Origin: Tardiphaga sp.
GTDB taxonomy: Bacteria; Pseudomonadota; Alphaproteobacteria; Rhizobiales; Xanthobacteraceae
Assembly: GCA_028290765.1 (NCBI GenBank)
Contig: JAQGJF010000133.1
Location: 1-15,148, forward strand
Length of the DNA stretch: 15,148 nucleotides
Reading direction: 5' to 3'
The notes beneath the pieces were generated by a model. The model was not told where the DNA came from. It did not search any database and saw only the letters and a program-made list of their open reading frames with translations. Numbering within the stretch: the first letter of the stretch is position 1; each line of letters starts with the position of its first letter. Of this stretch, positions 6,382-14,285 are shown one piece after another. The position numbers were made by a program, and so were the translations under genes.

Positions 6382-7278
6382 CTAGTTCTGCATGCCCCAG
6401 CGCTGGACCGTGCGATATTCGATCGCTCGAAAGATCACGGATTCGACCAGCAGGCCGATCAGGATCACGGAGAACAATCCGGCGAAGACTTTTGGCGTGT
6501 CCATCTCGGCCCGCGCCTCGAAGACATACCAGCCGAGCCCGCCCGAGCGCGATGAAACGCCAAACACGAGTTCGGCCGCCACCAGCGTTCGCCAAGCGAA
6601 GGCCCAGCCGATCTTCAGGCCGGTGAGAATCGCCGGAAACGCCGCAGGCACCAGCACATAGGCCACATAGCGAACGCCGCGCAGGCCGCAATTGCGACCG
6701 CTCAGCCGCAACGTCTCCGGCACGCTGCGAAAACCCGTGAGCGTATTGAGCGCCACCGCCCACAACACGGAGTGGATGATGACGAATACCAGTGACGGCG
6801 TGCCGAGGCCGAACCACATCAACGCCAGCGGCAACAGAGCGATCGCGGGCAAGGGGTTGAACATCGAGGTCAGCGTCGACAGCACATCCGCGCCGACACG
6901 CGACAGCACCGCAAAGGTGGTGAGAATTCCCGCCAACACCAGACCGCCGGCATAGCCCAGGGCAAGCGGACGAAGCGACGTCAGCGTGCGGTCGAGCAGC
7001 GTGCCATTGAGCAGGTCCTGCAAGAAAGCCCGCGCCGTCTCGCTGAAGGTCGGAAACAGCAGCGGACTATCCGCCCAGCGCGCGTAAGCCTCCCAGGTGA
7101 CCAGAAGAACCGCGAGAACGAGCACGCGGCGGAAGGCCTGGTTGTTGAGCAGCCGCTCCCAGAAAGCCAGCTGGCGCTGGACGTCGCCGATGCCGCTGGC
7201 ATCGATCGGCTCCTGGACGATTTCGGGGCGCCGCCTTCGCGGCGGATCGAACATGATGGGCGGAGCGGTCACTGTCAT
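6382..7278 (-). CDS. ABC transporter permease, NitT/TauT (SsuC/TauC-like) family
   Basis: Inner-membrane protein of 298 residues, slightly longer than typical SsuC/TauC because of a basic cytoplasmic N-terminus (RRRR at 14-17). Hydrophobic segments lie near 51-66, 105-125, 140-158, 162-180, 220-240 and 263-285, fitting six transmembrane helices. The ATPase-contact (EAA-like) loop is at about 193-224: SGRNCGLRGVRYVAYVLVPA, then AFPAILTGLKIG. The start ATG at 7278 overlaps the ATPase stop in an ATGA (7275-7278), and GGAGGTG is placed correctly upstream inside the ATPase gene. Only one permease gene is present, so the pore is probably a homodimer. It should move the ligand delivered by SBP2 and perhaps by SBP1. 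It is the last gene of the operon. Confidence 0.93.
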   Translation of the reverse strand: MTVTAPPIMFDPPRRRRPEIVQEPIDASGIGDVQRQLAFWERLLNNQAFRRVLVLAVLLVTWEAYARWADSPLLFPTFSETARAFLQDLLNGTLLDRTLTSLRPLALGYAGGLVLAGILTTFAVLSRVGADVLSTLTSMFNPLPAIALLPLALMWFGLGTPSLVFVIIHSVLWAVALNTLTGFRSVPETLRLSGRNCGLRGVRYVAYVLVPAAFPAILTGLKIGWAFAWRTLVAAELVFGVSSRSGGLGWYVFEARAEMDTPKVFAGLFSVILIGLLVESVIFRAIEYRTVQRWGMQN

Positions 7279-8114
7279 GCTGCACCTCCGGCCGAATCAA
7301 CCTTTTCAAACAACAACCCGTGTATCCGTTTCGACAGCGCGCCGAATTCCGAGCTGTCGACGTCAGCATAGCGGAGCAAATCGGAATCCAGTTCGGCGCG
7401 TACGCGGCCGGGATGCGGCGAAAGGATGAGAATGCGCGATCCGACGATGATCGCCTCCTCGATCGAATGCGTGACGAACAGCATGGTGAAATGAAGCTGC
7501 TCCCACAGCAGCAGCAATTCGTCCTGCATCTGACGGCGCGTCAGCGCATCGAGCGCGGCGAACGGCTCATCCATCAGCAGCACGTCGGGCTCCAGCGCCA
7601 TCGCCCGGGCGATGGCGACGCGCATCTTCATGCCGCCGGACAGCATATGCGGATAGACATCGGCGAACTTGGTGAGATTGACCTTGGCGATCGCCTGTTC
7701 GACCCGTTCCTCGGCATCGCGGCCACGGTATTTGCCGGTCGCCCACATCGGAAATCGAATGTTCTCGCGCACGGTCTTCCAGGGCATCAGCTGTTCGAAT
7801 TCCTGGAACACCATCATGCGGTCCGGTCCGGGCGCCACGACTTCGCGTCCATTGACGACGATGCGGCCCGACACCGGCCGGATGAATCCGCCAACCGCCT
7901 TCAGCAGCGTCGACTTTCCGCATCCCGAGGGACCCAGGATGACATAGCGATCGCCCCGCTCCACCGTGCAGCTCACCTTGTAGGTCGCGGTGACAAGGTG
8001 TTGCGGCGTCTTGTACTGCAACGTGACGTCACGCACCTGCACGATTTCGTCGCCGACGACATCCATGCCCAGCTCTCCGGAACCCGCCTCATCCGCCACT
8101 GCCAGATCCATCAT
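7275..8114 (-). CDS. ABC transporter ATP-binding protein, NitT/TauT (SsuB/TauB-like) family
   Basis: Nucleotide-binding subunit of 279 residues that powers the importer from the cytoplasmic face. Visible motifs are Walker A GPSGCGKST (61-69), Q-loop Q104 in VFQEFEQLMPW, signature LSGGM (158-162, with KMR following), Walker B VLLMDEP (178-184), D-loop AALD and the switch histidine H216 in VTHS. All are intact, so it should be active. The C-terminus lacks an obvious extra regulatory domain. The start ATG at 8114 overlaps the SBP2 stop by one base (TGATG) and a second ATG follows at once (8111). Its stop overlaps the permease start by four bases, so the three transport genes are translationally coupled. 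Confidence 0.95.
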   Translation of the reverse strand: MMDLAVADEAGSGELGMDVVGDEIVQVRDVTLQYKTPQHLVTATYKVSCTVERGDRYVILGPSGCGKSTLLKAVGGFIRPVSGRIVVNGREVVAPGPDRMMVFQEFEQLMPWKTVRENIRFPMWATGKYRGRDAEERVEQAIAKVNLTKFADVYPHMLSGGMKMRVAIARAMALEPDVLLMDEPFAALDALTRRQMQDELLLLWEQLHFTMLFVTHSIEEAIIVGSRILILSPHPGRVRAELDSDLLRYADVDSSEFGALSKRIHGLLFEKVDSAGGAA

Positions 8115-9136
8115 CAGTCCCCGGGAAGATCCTGAACGTATTCGAAGAAAGGTTCCTTCCAGCTATCCGGAACCGACTTCAGCGTTCCAACGCTCTTCAT
8201 GAAGTTGGCGTAAGCCATGATCTTCTGCGGCGTGGTCGTGTAATCGATGGAGCCGTCGGCGAGGATCTTGAGCACATCCTCGCGGGTGGCACCGCCCTCC
8301 TTCGAGCTTGCCAGATAGATGTCGGCGGCTTTCTCAGGCGCCGCCTTGATGAATTTGTGGGCATCGTCGACGGCACGCACGAAGGCCTGGATCGCTTTCG
8401 GATTTTCGTTCTTGAACTTCACGGTAGTGAACAGGATCGACCATGTCGACGGACCGCCCATCACCTGCTCCGAGGTCAGGACCGTGTGAACGCCGGGCTT
8501 CTTCATCTCGAGGTTCTGGAACGGGGGCGAAGTGAAGTGCGCGCTGATCTCGGTCTTTCCGTTGACCAGCATGCTCATGCCGTCCGGGTGGGAAAGAGCG
8601 ACGGTGAGCTTGTCGAGGCGCCCATATTCGGCCAGACCGAATTCCTTGGCGGCGGCCATCTGCAGGATGATCGCCGGGATCGAGACCTTGATCGCCGACA
8701 GCGCGATGCGGTCCTTGTCGGTGAAATCACGGATCGATTTCACCTTGGGATCGGCGGTGTTGAGCCAGCTCGACTGGCTGACGAGCGACGAGATGCCCTT
8801 GATTTCGCTCGATGAGCCCTTGGTCCGCGACCAGACGGTGAGAAAACCGGGCGGTCCGTTGGTGAAGATGTTGACGCTGCCGGATATCAGCGCCTCATTG
8901 ACGGCGGTGTTGCTCCCGAGCGTCATGTAGACCGGCTTGGTGTCGATGCCGAGTTCGACTGCCCGCTTCTCGTAAAGCTTTTCGGCGTCCATCACCATGA
9001 TCGGCAGGAATGCAAGTCCGAACTGCCGCACGATGCGCAACTCGGCGGTTTCCGCCTTGACCGGCGCGGTCACCAACGGCGCCGCCGCAACGGCGATCAC
9101 GGCGGCGCAGATCAAGCGTGGCAACTGTCGGAACAT
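8114..9136 (-). CDS. ABC transporter substrate-binding protein, NitT/TauT type (SBP2)
   Basis: Periplasmic binding protein of 340 residues, paralogous to SBP1 at the far end of the cluster. The start chosen is the ATG at 9136: a perfect GGAGG lies 5 nt upstream, and the product opens with a Sec signal (MFRQLPRLICAAVIAVAAAP) with probable cleavage after APVKA at residue 28. An in-frame ATG at 9148 contributes the GGAGG itself and is less likely. The mature protein carries the same blocks as SBP1: SRTKG, QSSWLNT, SIRDFTDKDRIAL, HPDGM, VMGGPST and a terminal PGD. Lying directly in front of the ATPase and permease genes, it is the cognate receptor of this importer. The sulfonate/nitrate/taurine class name indicates fold only; the ligand here is not known. 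Confidence 0.93.
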   Translation of the reverse strand: MFRQLPRLICAAVIAVAAAPLVTAPVKAETAELRIVRQFGLAFLPIMVMDAEKLYEKRAVELGIDTKPVYMTLGSNTAVNEALISGSVNIFTNGPPGFLTVWSRTKGSSSEIKGISSLVSQSSWLNTADPKVKSIRDFTDKDRIALSAIKVSIPAIILQMAAAKEFGLAEYGRLDKLTVALSHPDGMSMLVNGKTEISAHFTSPPFQNLEMKKPGVHTVLTSEQVMGGPSTWSILFTTVKFKNENPKAIQAFVRAVDDAHKFIKAAPEKAADIYLASSKEGGATREDVLKILADGSIDYTTTPQKIMAYANFMKSVGTLKSVPDSWKEPFFEYVQDLPGD

Positions 9137-9141
9137 CTTAT

Positions 9142-9146
9142 CCTCC
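9142..9146 (-). promoter_or_regulatory. Ribosome binding site that sets the SBP2 start
   Basis: GGAGG on the minus strand lies 5 nt before the ATG at 9136, in the 22-bp spacer after the class-V PLP enzyme stop. It is the main reason for choosing this start over in-frame ATGs upstream, which overlap the preceding gene. Confidence 0.7.
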
Positions 9147-9158
9147 ATTCGAGCGGGA

Positions 9159-10412
9159 TCATGGCCTCGCGTGAACGGCCTTGGAGCCGACTGACCATTG
9201 CCCCACCTTGGCCGACCATTTCCGCGCCGCCGAAACGATGCGGGAAACATCTTCACTGTCGTTGTAGTAATGAAGCGAAAGGCGAAGCATCCCGCGGCGG
9301 ATGGTGTGGCGGACGCGCGCCGCCTCGAAATGCTCGTGCAGCGTCAAGAGCTGCGTATCGCTGATGGCGTCGTGCTGGTCGCTCAGATCGCTGCCTAGCG
9401 CGACGATGTGCGCACGCTCGGCGTTCTCCGCGCCGCCGAAAACCGGAAGCCCCAGATCGGCCAGTCCGGCCGCGAGCCTGGCCGCCAGATCGCACACATG
9501 GGATTCGATGGCGACCGTGCCGACCGCAGCCAGTTCGCGCATCGAATGCTCGACCGCGACCGCGCCGATGTAATTGTGGTTCCCGACGTCGAAGCGGCGA
9601 GCCCCGGAAGCCAGCTCATATCGTTCCGCACCGCCGAGCGCTGCCTCATGTTCGGCTTCGAGCCGTACCCCGGCGCGCGACAGATAAACCGGATTCAAGG
9701 ATTCCGCCAATTCGCGGCGGACATACAGAAATCCCAGGCCGTAGAGCGCAAGCAGGCCCTTTTGCGTCGAGGCCGCCAGCGCATCGATGCCCAGCGCCCT
9801 GACGTCGGTGTGCAGCAGCCCGACGGACTGCGCGGCGTCGACCAGCACCAGCACGCCGCGCGGGCGGCAATAGTCGCTGAGCTGCTTGACCGGAAAACGG
9901 AAGCCCGGGGAAAACGATACCGACGCGACCGCCACCAGCCGGGTGCGTTCGTCGATCGCCTCCAACACGCGCTCGAGCGGAACACGCCCATCAACCGACG
10001 CAACAGACTTGATCTTGACTCCCTTGAGCCGCGCCAAATTGTACCAGGGAAAGACATTGGCGGGATGTTCGAGCGTCTCGCAGAACACGACATTGTCGCC
10101 CGCGCGCCACGCCATCGCGGCGGCGATGGTGTTGATGCCTTCCGAGACATTTTTCGTCAGGGCGATCTCGTCGGACTCCGCGCCAATCAAGGCGGCGAAA
10201 CCCGCCCGCGCCTTTTCGACCTGCCTGAACATCCAGGCCTTGTCGCCCCCTTCGGCCATCCGATGGTCGAGATAGGCATCGATGGCCTCGCGCGTCCCGG
10301 ACGACAGAATGCCGCGCGCGGCAACGTCCACATACGTCCAGTTCGACGTCGCCGGATAATTTCGACGCACGCCGGAAAGCGCCGCCGTGGCGCCGAGGGT
10401 CACCTCGTTCAT
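9159..10412 (-). CDS. Class-V fold PLP-dependent enzyme (aminotransferase/lyase)
   Basis: Protein of 417 residues in the fold-type-I, class-V aminotransferase family. PLP-site residues are D192 and Q195 in LVDAAQSVG and the Schiff-base lysine K218 in AASTQKGLLALYG. Other family segments are KNVSEGINTIA (87-97), CETLEHPANVFPW (111-123) and the C-terminal RLSLHYYNDSEDV, whose Arg usually binds the substrate carboxylate. No cysteine lies in the C-terminal active-site loop, so a desulfurase of the IscS/SufS kind is unlikely. Isopenicillin-N-epimerase-like, aminotransferase or lyase roles remain possible. The start ATG at 10412 overlaps the HyuB stop in an ATGA, with GGGAGAT upstream. This tight coupling to hyuB suggests it acts on the HyuAB product. 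The frame is open well upstream, but that part lies over hyuB and reads as non-coding. Confidence 0.87.
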   Translation of the reverse strand: MNEVTLGATAALSGVRRNYPATSNWTYVDVAARGILSSGTREAIDAYLDHRMAEGGDKAWMFRQVEKARAGFAALIGAESDEIALTKNVSEGINTIAAAMAWRAGDNVVFCETLEHPANVFPWYNLARLKGVKIKSVASVDGRVPLERVLEAIDERTRLVAVASVSFSPGFRFPVKQLSDYCRPRGVLVLVDAAQSVGLLHTDVRALGIDALAASTQKGLLALYGLGFLYVRRELAESLNPVYLSRAGVRLEAEHEAALGGAERYELASGARRFDVGNHNYIGAVAVEHSMRELAAVGTVAIESHVCDLAARLAAGLADLGLPVFGGAENAERAHIVALGSDLSDQHDAISDTQLLTLHEHFEAARVRHTIRRGMLRLSLHYYNDSEDVSRIVSAARKWSAKVGQWSVGSKAVHARP

Positions 10413-12103
10413 GCGGCATCTCCCGGCCGCTGCAGCCCGAACGCGTGCGGCCCCAGCCGGCCTTCGCGACGATCTGTCTCCGTGCTTTGCGCATCGCGCG
10501 CCACCGGCGGGCCATAGCCGCCGCCGCCGGGCGTCTGGATCGACAGCACGTCGCCCCGCGGCAACGGCACGTCGGCCTCGGCGGAGCCAAGCTTGCGCTC
10601 CTGCGACGTACCGGGATTGAGAACGAAGCCACCGACCTCGCCAGGCTGGCCTCCGGCCAGACCGGGTGCCGGGACGTTTTGACGTTCCGAGGACAGGCTG
10701 ACCGTGATGCCGTCGACCAGCGCGCGATAGTCGCGCAAGACGCCGGCGCCACCGCGGTGCTTGCCGGCGCCGCCGGATCCATCGCGCAAGGCATATCGTT
10801 CGATACGGAGCGGATAGGCGTGCTCCAACGCCTCGATCGGAAGATTGGCCGCGCCGGAGGCGTGGACGCGCACCGCGTCGATGCCGTCGCGATAGGGCCG
10901 CGCGCCCATGCCGCCGGCGACCGTCTCGTAGTTCACGAAATAGCCGTCGCCGCGGAGTTCGGGGCCGGCGAAAACGGCCAGATGATGCGGGCCGCTGCCG
11001 GTCAGCGCGCGTTCCGGCATCGCTTGTGAAAGCGCCAAGGCGATGGCGTCGCCCAGCACACCGCATGATATCGAGCGGCAGCCGACCGGCGCCGGCGCCA
11101 CCGGCTGCACCAGCGATCCCGCCGGCGCAATGATGTTCATGGTCTCGAAGTAGCCGGCATTGGCCGGCACGTCGGGATCGAGCAGGCTCTTGGCCACGGT
11201 ATAGATCGTCGCGATCAGCGCCTGGTTGGGAATGTTGCGGGCCCAGCTCAGCTGCGGAGCCGTGCCGGTAAAATCGAGCGTTAGCCTGTCGGCGCTGACC
11301 GTCAGCGCGAGCGCGATCCGGGCGGTTTCTCCATCGACGTTGCCGTCGAGAAAATCTTCTGCGCGATAGGTGCCGGGCTTGATCTTGCCGATTGCGACCT
11401 CGAAGCGCTTTCGCGTGAAGGTCAGATAGGCGTTGATCGTCGGCTCGGTAGCTTCGCCATAGCGGTCGAACAGCGCCTGCACGCTCCGGATGCCGGTGAC
11501 ATTGGCCGCGAACTGAGCGCGGAGGTCGCCATTGCGCTCATCCGGCGTACGCGAGTTCAACAGGATGATGTCGAGAACGTCGCGATTGACCTTGCCAGCA
11601 TTGAGGATGCGAACCGGCGGAATGCGAAGCCCTTCCTGGAAGATCGAGCGGCATACCGCGGCCTCGCTGCCCGCGACCATGCCACCGACGTCGGCATGAT
11701 GCGCAATGTTGGCGACATAGGCGACGATCTCGTCACGCCAGAACACCGGCGCGATGATGTTGATGTCCGGAAGATGCGATCCGCCACCGGTATAGGGATC
11801 GTTGGCGACGAACATATCACCCGGCCGAATCTCGTCGAGAGGATAGCGCTGCTTCACCGCGTCCACCGCGCCGATCATCGATCCCAGATGGATCGGCACA
11901 CGTTGCGCCTGCGCGATCACCCGCCCCTGCCGATCAAAGATCGCGGTGGAGCAGTCGGCCCGCTCCTTGATGTTCGGCGAGAACGACGTGCGGATCAATG
12001 TCGCCGCCATTTCCTCGGAGATCGACAGCAGATGGCGCGAGATCACTTCCGCGGTGATGGAGTCGATGGCGAGCGCTTGGACTGACGCTTGGGCTTTGGT
12101 CAT
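10409..12103 (-). CDS. hyuB: Hydantoinase B/5-oxoprolinase beta-like subunit
   Basis: Protein of 564 residues, normal for a HyuB subunit. Together with HyuA it forms an ATP-dependent amidohydrolase or, in acetone/acetophenone carboxylase relatives, a carboxylase. Conserved segments include MAATLIRTSFSPNIKERADC (32-51), the metal-site stretch VANDPYTGGGSHLPDI (99-114) and ANIAHHADVGG (131-141, with H135, H136 and D138), and a glycine-rich C-terminal end, TPGGGGYGPP. The start ATG at 12103 overlaps the HyuA stop in an ATGA, with GGAGGT 7 nt upstream inside hyuA. The two subunits are thus made in coupled amounts. No third (gamma) subunit of the acetone carboxylase type is beside it, which favours hydrolysis over carboxylation. 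The substrate could be a hydantoin, 5-oxoproline-like lactam or other cyclic amide. Confidence 0.93.
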   Translation of the reverse strand: MTKAQASVQALAIDSITAEVISRHLLSISEEMAATLIRTSFSPNIKERADCSTAIFDRQGRVIAQAQRVPIHLGSMIGAVDAVKQRYPLDEIRPGDMFVANDPYTGGGSHLPDINIIAPVFWRDEIVAYVANIAHHADVGGMVAGSEAAVCRSIFQEGLRIPPVRILNAGKVNRDVLDIILLNSRTPDERNGDLRAQFAANVTGIRSVQALFDRYGEATEPTINAYLTFTRKRFEVAIGKIKPGTYRAEDFLDGNVDGETARIALALTVSADRLTLDFTGTAPQLSWARNIPNQALIATIYTVAKSLLDPDVPANAGYFETMNIIAPAGSLVQPVAPAPVGCRSISCGVLGDAIALALSQAMPERALTGSGPHHLAVFAGPELRGDGYFVNYETVAGGMGARPYRDGIDAVRVHASGAANLPIEALEHAYPLRIERYALRDGSGGAGKHRGGAGVLRDYRALVDGITVSLSSERQNVPAPGLAGGQPGEVGGFVLNPGTSQERKLGSAEADVPLPRGDVLSIQTPGGGGYGPPVARDAQSTETDRREGRLGPHAFGLQRPGDAA

Positions 12104-14172
12104 TGCATGACCTCCGTGGTCGCCGCCGGCAAGGTGATCATCAGATTTCCAATCGTATCGATCTCGACGCGGGCATGCGGGGGGACCACCGTGGTGGTGT
12201 CCATCTGCTCGACGATGGCGGGCCCGATGAAGTCCGCTCCGGTCGGCAGCCGGTCGCGATCATAGACCGGTGTCGCGCAGAACCCGGTCGCGGCAAACCA
12301 GGTCTGCCGTTCCTCGGTCAAGGCCGCTTCGACCGTGCCTTCGACCGCCTGCATGTTAAGGGGTGGCGTCGGGCGCAGCACCGTCAGCCCCATCCGCAGA
12401 TTGACGATTTCGACCGTGCGCTCCGGCATGTTGTAGCCGTAGGATTTCTCATGCACCGCGTGAAAATCCGCGACGAGGGCGGCGAGCGAGGCCGCGTCGA
12501 ACCGCGCGCTCAGCAGCGGCGACGACAGTTCGAAGTTCTGCCCGACATAGCGCATGTCGGCCTGCCACTCCCGAACGGCCTCGCCTTCCAGCGCTTCCTG
12601 CCGCAGCCAGTTCTCTCCACGCCGGTTCAGCTCGTCCAGCCCATCGTTCAGGCTGGCCAGTGAGTCGGCTTCGGCGACGACAAGCCGGGTGATGCTGAAA
12701 TCGCCCCTGGCGTCCGCGTGCAAAAGCCCCATCGCCGAGAGCAGGCCCGGCCGTTGCGGGACGAAAATCCGCGGAACCCGCATCATGGCCGCGACCTCCG
12801 CAGCGTGGAGCGGGCCCGCACCGCCGAACGGCATCAGGGCGAAGGCGCGCGGATCCTCGCCGCGTTCCACCGAAATAACCCGCACCGCGCCCATCATGTT
12901 GACGTTCACGATTTCGAGAATGCCTGATGAGGCGCGGGTGAGATCGACGCCCAGCGGCTCGCACAAATGCCGTTCGATGGCGGCGCGACCGCGATCCGGA
13001 TAGACCGCCATCCGGCCGGCGAGCAGCGATTTCTGGCTGAGCCGACCCAGCACGACATTCGCATCGGTGACGGTCGGCTTGTCGCCGCCCCGTCCGTAAG
13101 ACGCGGGTCCCGGCATCGCGCCGGCGCTTTGCGGGCCGACTTTCAGCAGGCCGCCGGCGTCCACCCAGGCGAGGCTGCCGCCCCCGGCACCGATCGTGTG
13201 AATATCGAGCGTGCGCGCGCGAACCGGAAAGCCCCCCATTTCGCGCACGTTCTGCTTGGCCGGCACGCCACGGCGGATCATCGCAACGTCGGTGGACGTA
13301 CCACCCATATCGAAGGTGATGATGTCGGGTACTTCAGCCTGTCCGCCGAGGCCGACCGCGCCGATGACGCCACCTGCGGGCCCGGAAAAAAAGGTATTGA
13401 CCGGCGCGCGCCGAACCGCGGCCGGTGACACCGCGCCCCCGTTCGACTGCATAATCTGGGGAACGTTCTTGATGCCGAGATCGTGGACGCCGCGTTCGTA
13501 GCGTTCGAGGTAGCGATCGATGATGGGCATCAGGCTGGCGTTCACCGCGGTCGTCGAGAAACGCTCATATTCGCGGAATTCGGCGAGAATATCGGACGAT
13601 GCGCAGACGAAGGCTTCAGGCCAGATCTCCCTGACGATCTCAGCGGCGCGTTCCTCATGGGCCGGATTGGCGTAGGAATGCAGGAAGCAGATGCATACAG
13701 ATTGGCAACCACCTGCCTTGAGCGCGTTCACCGCCGCGCGGACATCGTCTTCGTCGAGTGGCGTGACAACGGCGCCGTCATGCGCCACGCGTTCGCGCAC
13801 GTCGATGCGGGAATCCCGCGCCGAGGGTGGCGCAGGTTTCACGATATCGAGATTGAAGAAGCTCGGCCGTCGCTGCCGGGCCAGTTCGAGCACATCGCGG
13901 AAACCGGCCGTCGCCAACATTCCGGTCTTGGCCCATTTGCGTTCCAGTACGGCGTTGGTCGCGAGCGTCGTGCCGTGACAGACGAGATCGACATCCATCG
14001 GCTGCAGCCCGGCGAGATCGAGGATCGCGCGCATGCCTTCGAGAATCCCCCGGGATGCGTCGTCCGGACTGGTCGGGGTTTTGAACAGCCACTGCTGACC
14101 CGTTTTCACCTCGACCAGAACCAGATCCGTGAACGTCCCGCCCGTGTCGATTCCTAACCACGCCTTCGTCAC
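12100..14172 (-). CDS. hyuA: Hydantoinase A/5-oxoprolinase alpha-like subunit
   Basis: ATP-binding subunit of 690 residues, full length for HyuA. The N-terminal phosphate loop GIDTGGTFTD (7-16), HGTTLATNAVLER (66-78), SGPAGG (263-268) and the second phosphate loop FDMGGTSTD (287-295) mark the acetate/sugar-kinase-like ATPase fold of the hydantoinase/oxoprolinase family. GAGGGS and MPFGGAGPLHA follow in the expected order. It would phosphorylate the amide carbonyl so that HyuB can hydrolyse the ring. The start is the GTG at 14172, with GAGG six bases upstream; no ATG start fits as well. It is the first gene of the six-gene operon. Its predicted promoter (14201-14231) overlaps a candidate GntR operator, giving a leader of about 22 nt. 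No frameshift or lost motif is seen. Confidence 0.94.
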   Translation of the reverse strand: MTKAWLGIDTGGTFTDLVLVEVKTGQQWLFKTPTSPDDASRGILEGMRAILDLAGLQPMDVDLVCHGTTLATNAVLERKWAKTGMLATAGFRDVLELARQRRPSFFNLDIVKPAPPSARDSRIDVRERVAHDGAVVTPLDEDDVRAAVNALKAGGCQSVCICFLHSYANPAHEERAAEIVREIWPEAFVCASSDILAEFREYERFSTTAVNASLMPIIDRYLERYERGVHDLGIKNVPQIMQSNGGAVSPAAVRRAPVNTFFSGPAGGVIGAVGLGGQAEVPDIITFDMGGTSTDVAMIRRGVPAKQNVREMGGFPVRARTLDIHTIGAGGGSLAWVDAGGLLKVGPQSAGAMPGPASYGRGGDKPTVTDANVVLGRLSQKSLLAGRMAVYPDRGRAAIERHLCEPLGVDLTRASSGILEIVNVNMMGAVRVISVERGEDPRAFALMPFGGAGPLHAAEVAAMMRVPRIFVPQRPGLLSAMGLLHADARGDFSITRLVVAEADSLASLNDGLDELNRRGENWLRQEALEGEAVREWQADMRYVGQNFELSSPLLSARFDAASLAALVADFHAVHEKSYGYNMPERTVEIVNLRMGLTVLRPTPPLNMQAVEGTVEAALTEERQTWFAATGFCATPVYDRDRLPTGADFIGPAIVEQMDTTTVVPPHARVEIDTIGNLMITLPAATTEVMQ

Positions 14173-14186
14173 ATCCCACCTCGACT

Positions 14187-14201
14187 TGGATACCGCATCC
14201 A
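14187..14201. promoter_or_regulatory. Candidate GntR operator, hyuA-aldolase intergenic region
   Basis: TGGAT-ACCGC-ATCCA is a perfect 5-bp inverted repeat with a 5-nt spacer, in the 113-bp region between hyuA and the aldolase-like gene. It abuts the predicted hyuA -10 and would cover the start of transcription, a usual repressor position. It resembles the site at 5502-5515 in front of the other operon. Confidence 0.45.
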
Positions 14202-14231
14202 GTATAACGACGAAGTATCTTTTTTGGTCAA
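14201..14231 (-). promoter_or_regulatory. Predicted sigma70 promoter of the hyuA operon
   Basis: On the minus strand TTGACC (14226-14231) and TATACT (14201-14206) each match consensus at five of six positions. Their spacing is 19 nt, two longer than ideal, with a run of six A in the spacer. The predicted start near 14194 lies inside the candidate operator. Confidence 0.45.
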
Positions 14232-14233
14232 TC

Positions 14234-14246
14234 CCTAAAAATTAGG
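14234..14246. promoter_or_regulatory. AT-rich palindrome upstream of the aldolase-like gene
   Basis: CCTAA-AAA-TTAGG is a perfect 13-bp palindrome with a 3-nt centre. It lies 39 bp before the plus-strand ATG at 14286 and just upstream of the hyuA -35. It may be an operator or part of the aldolase promoter (TAAAAA as a poor -10). Nothing else supports a specific role. Confidence 0.3.
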
Positions 14247-14285
14247 CAGACCACGCCCAAACGATAAGCGAGATCCGCGGACTCC

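Noticed and set aside
9408..10517. Long plus-strand open frame (369 codons) antisense to the class-V PLP gene
   Set aside because: It has low-complexity Arg/Gln composition and no signal or domain, and the opposite strand codes a complete PLP enzyme.
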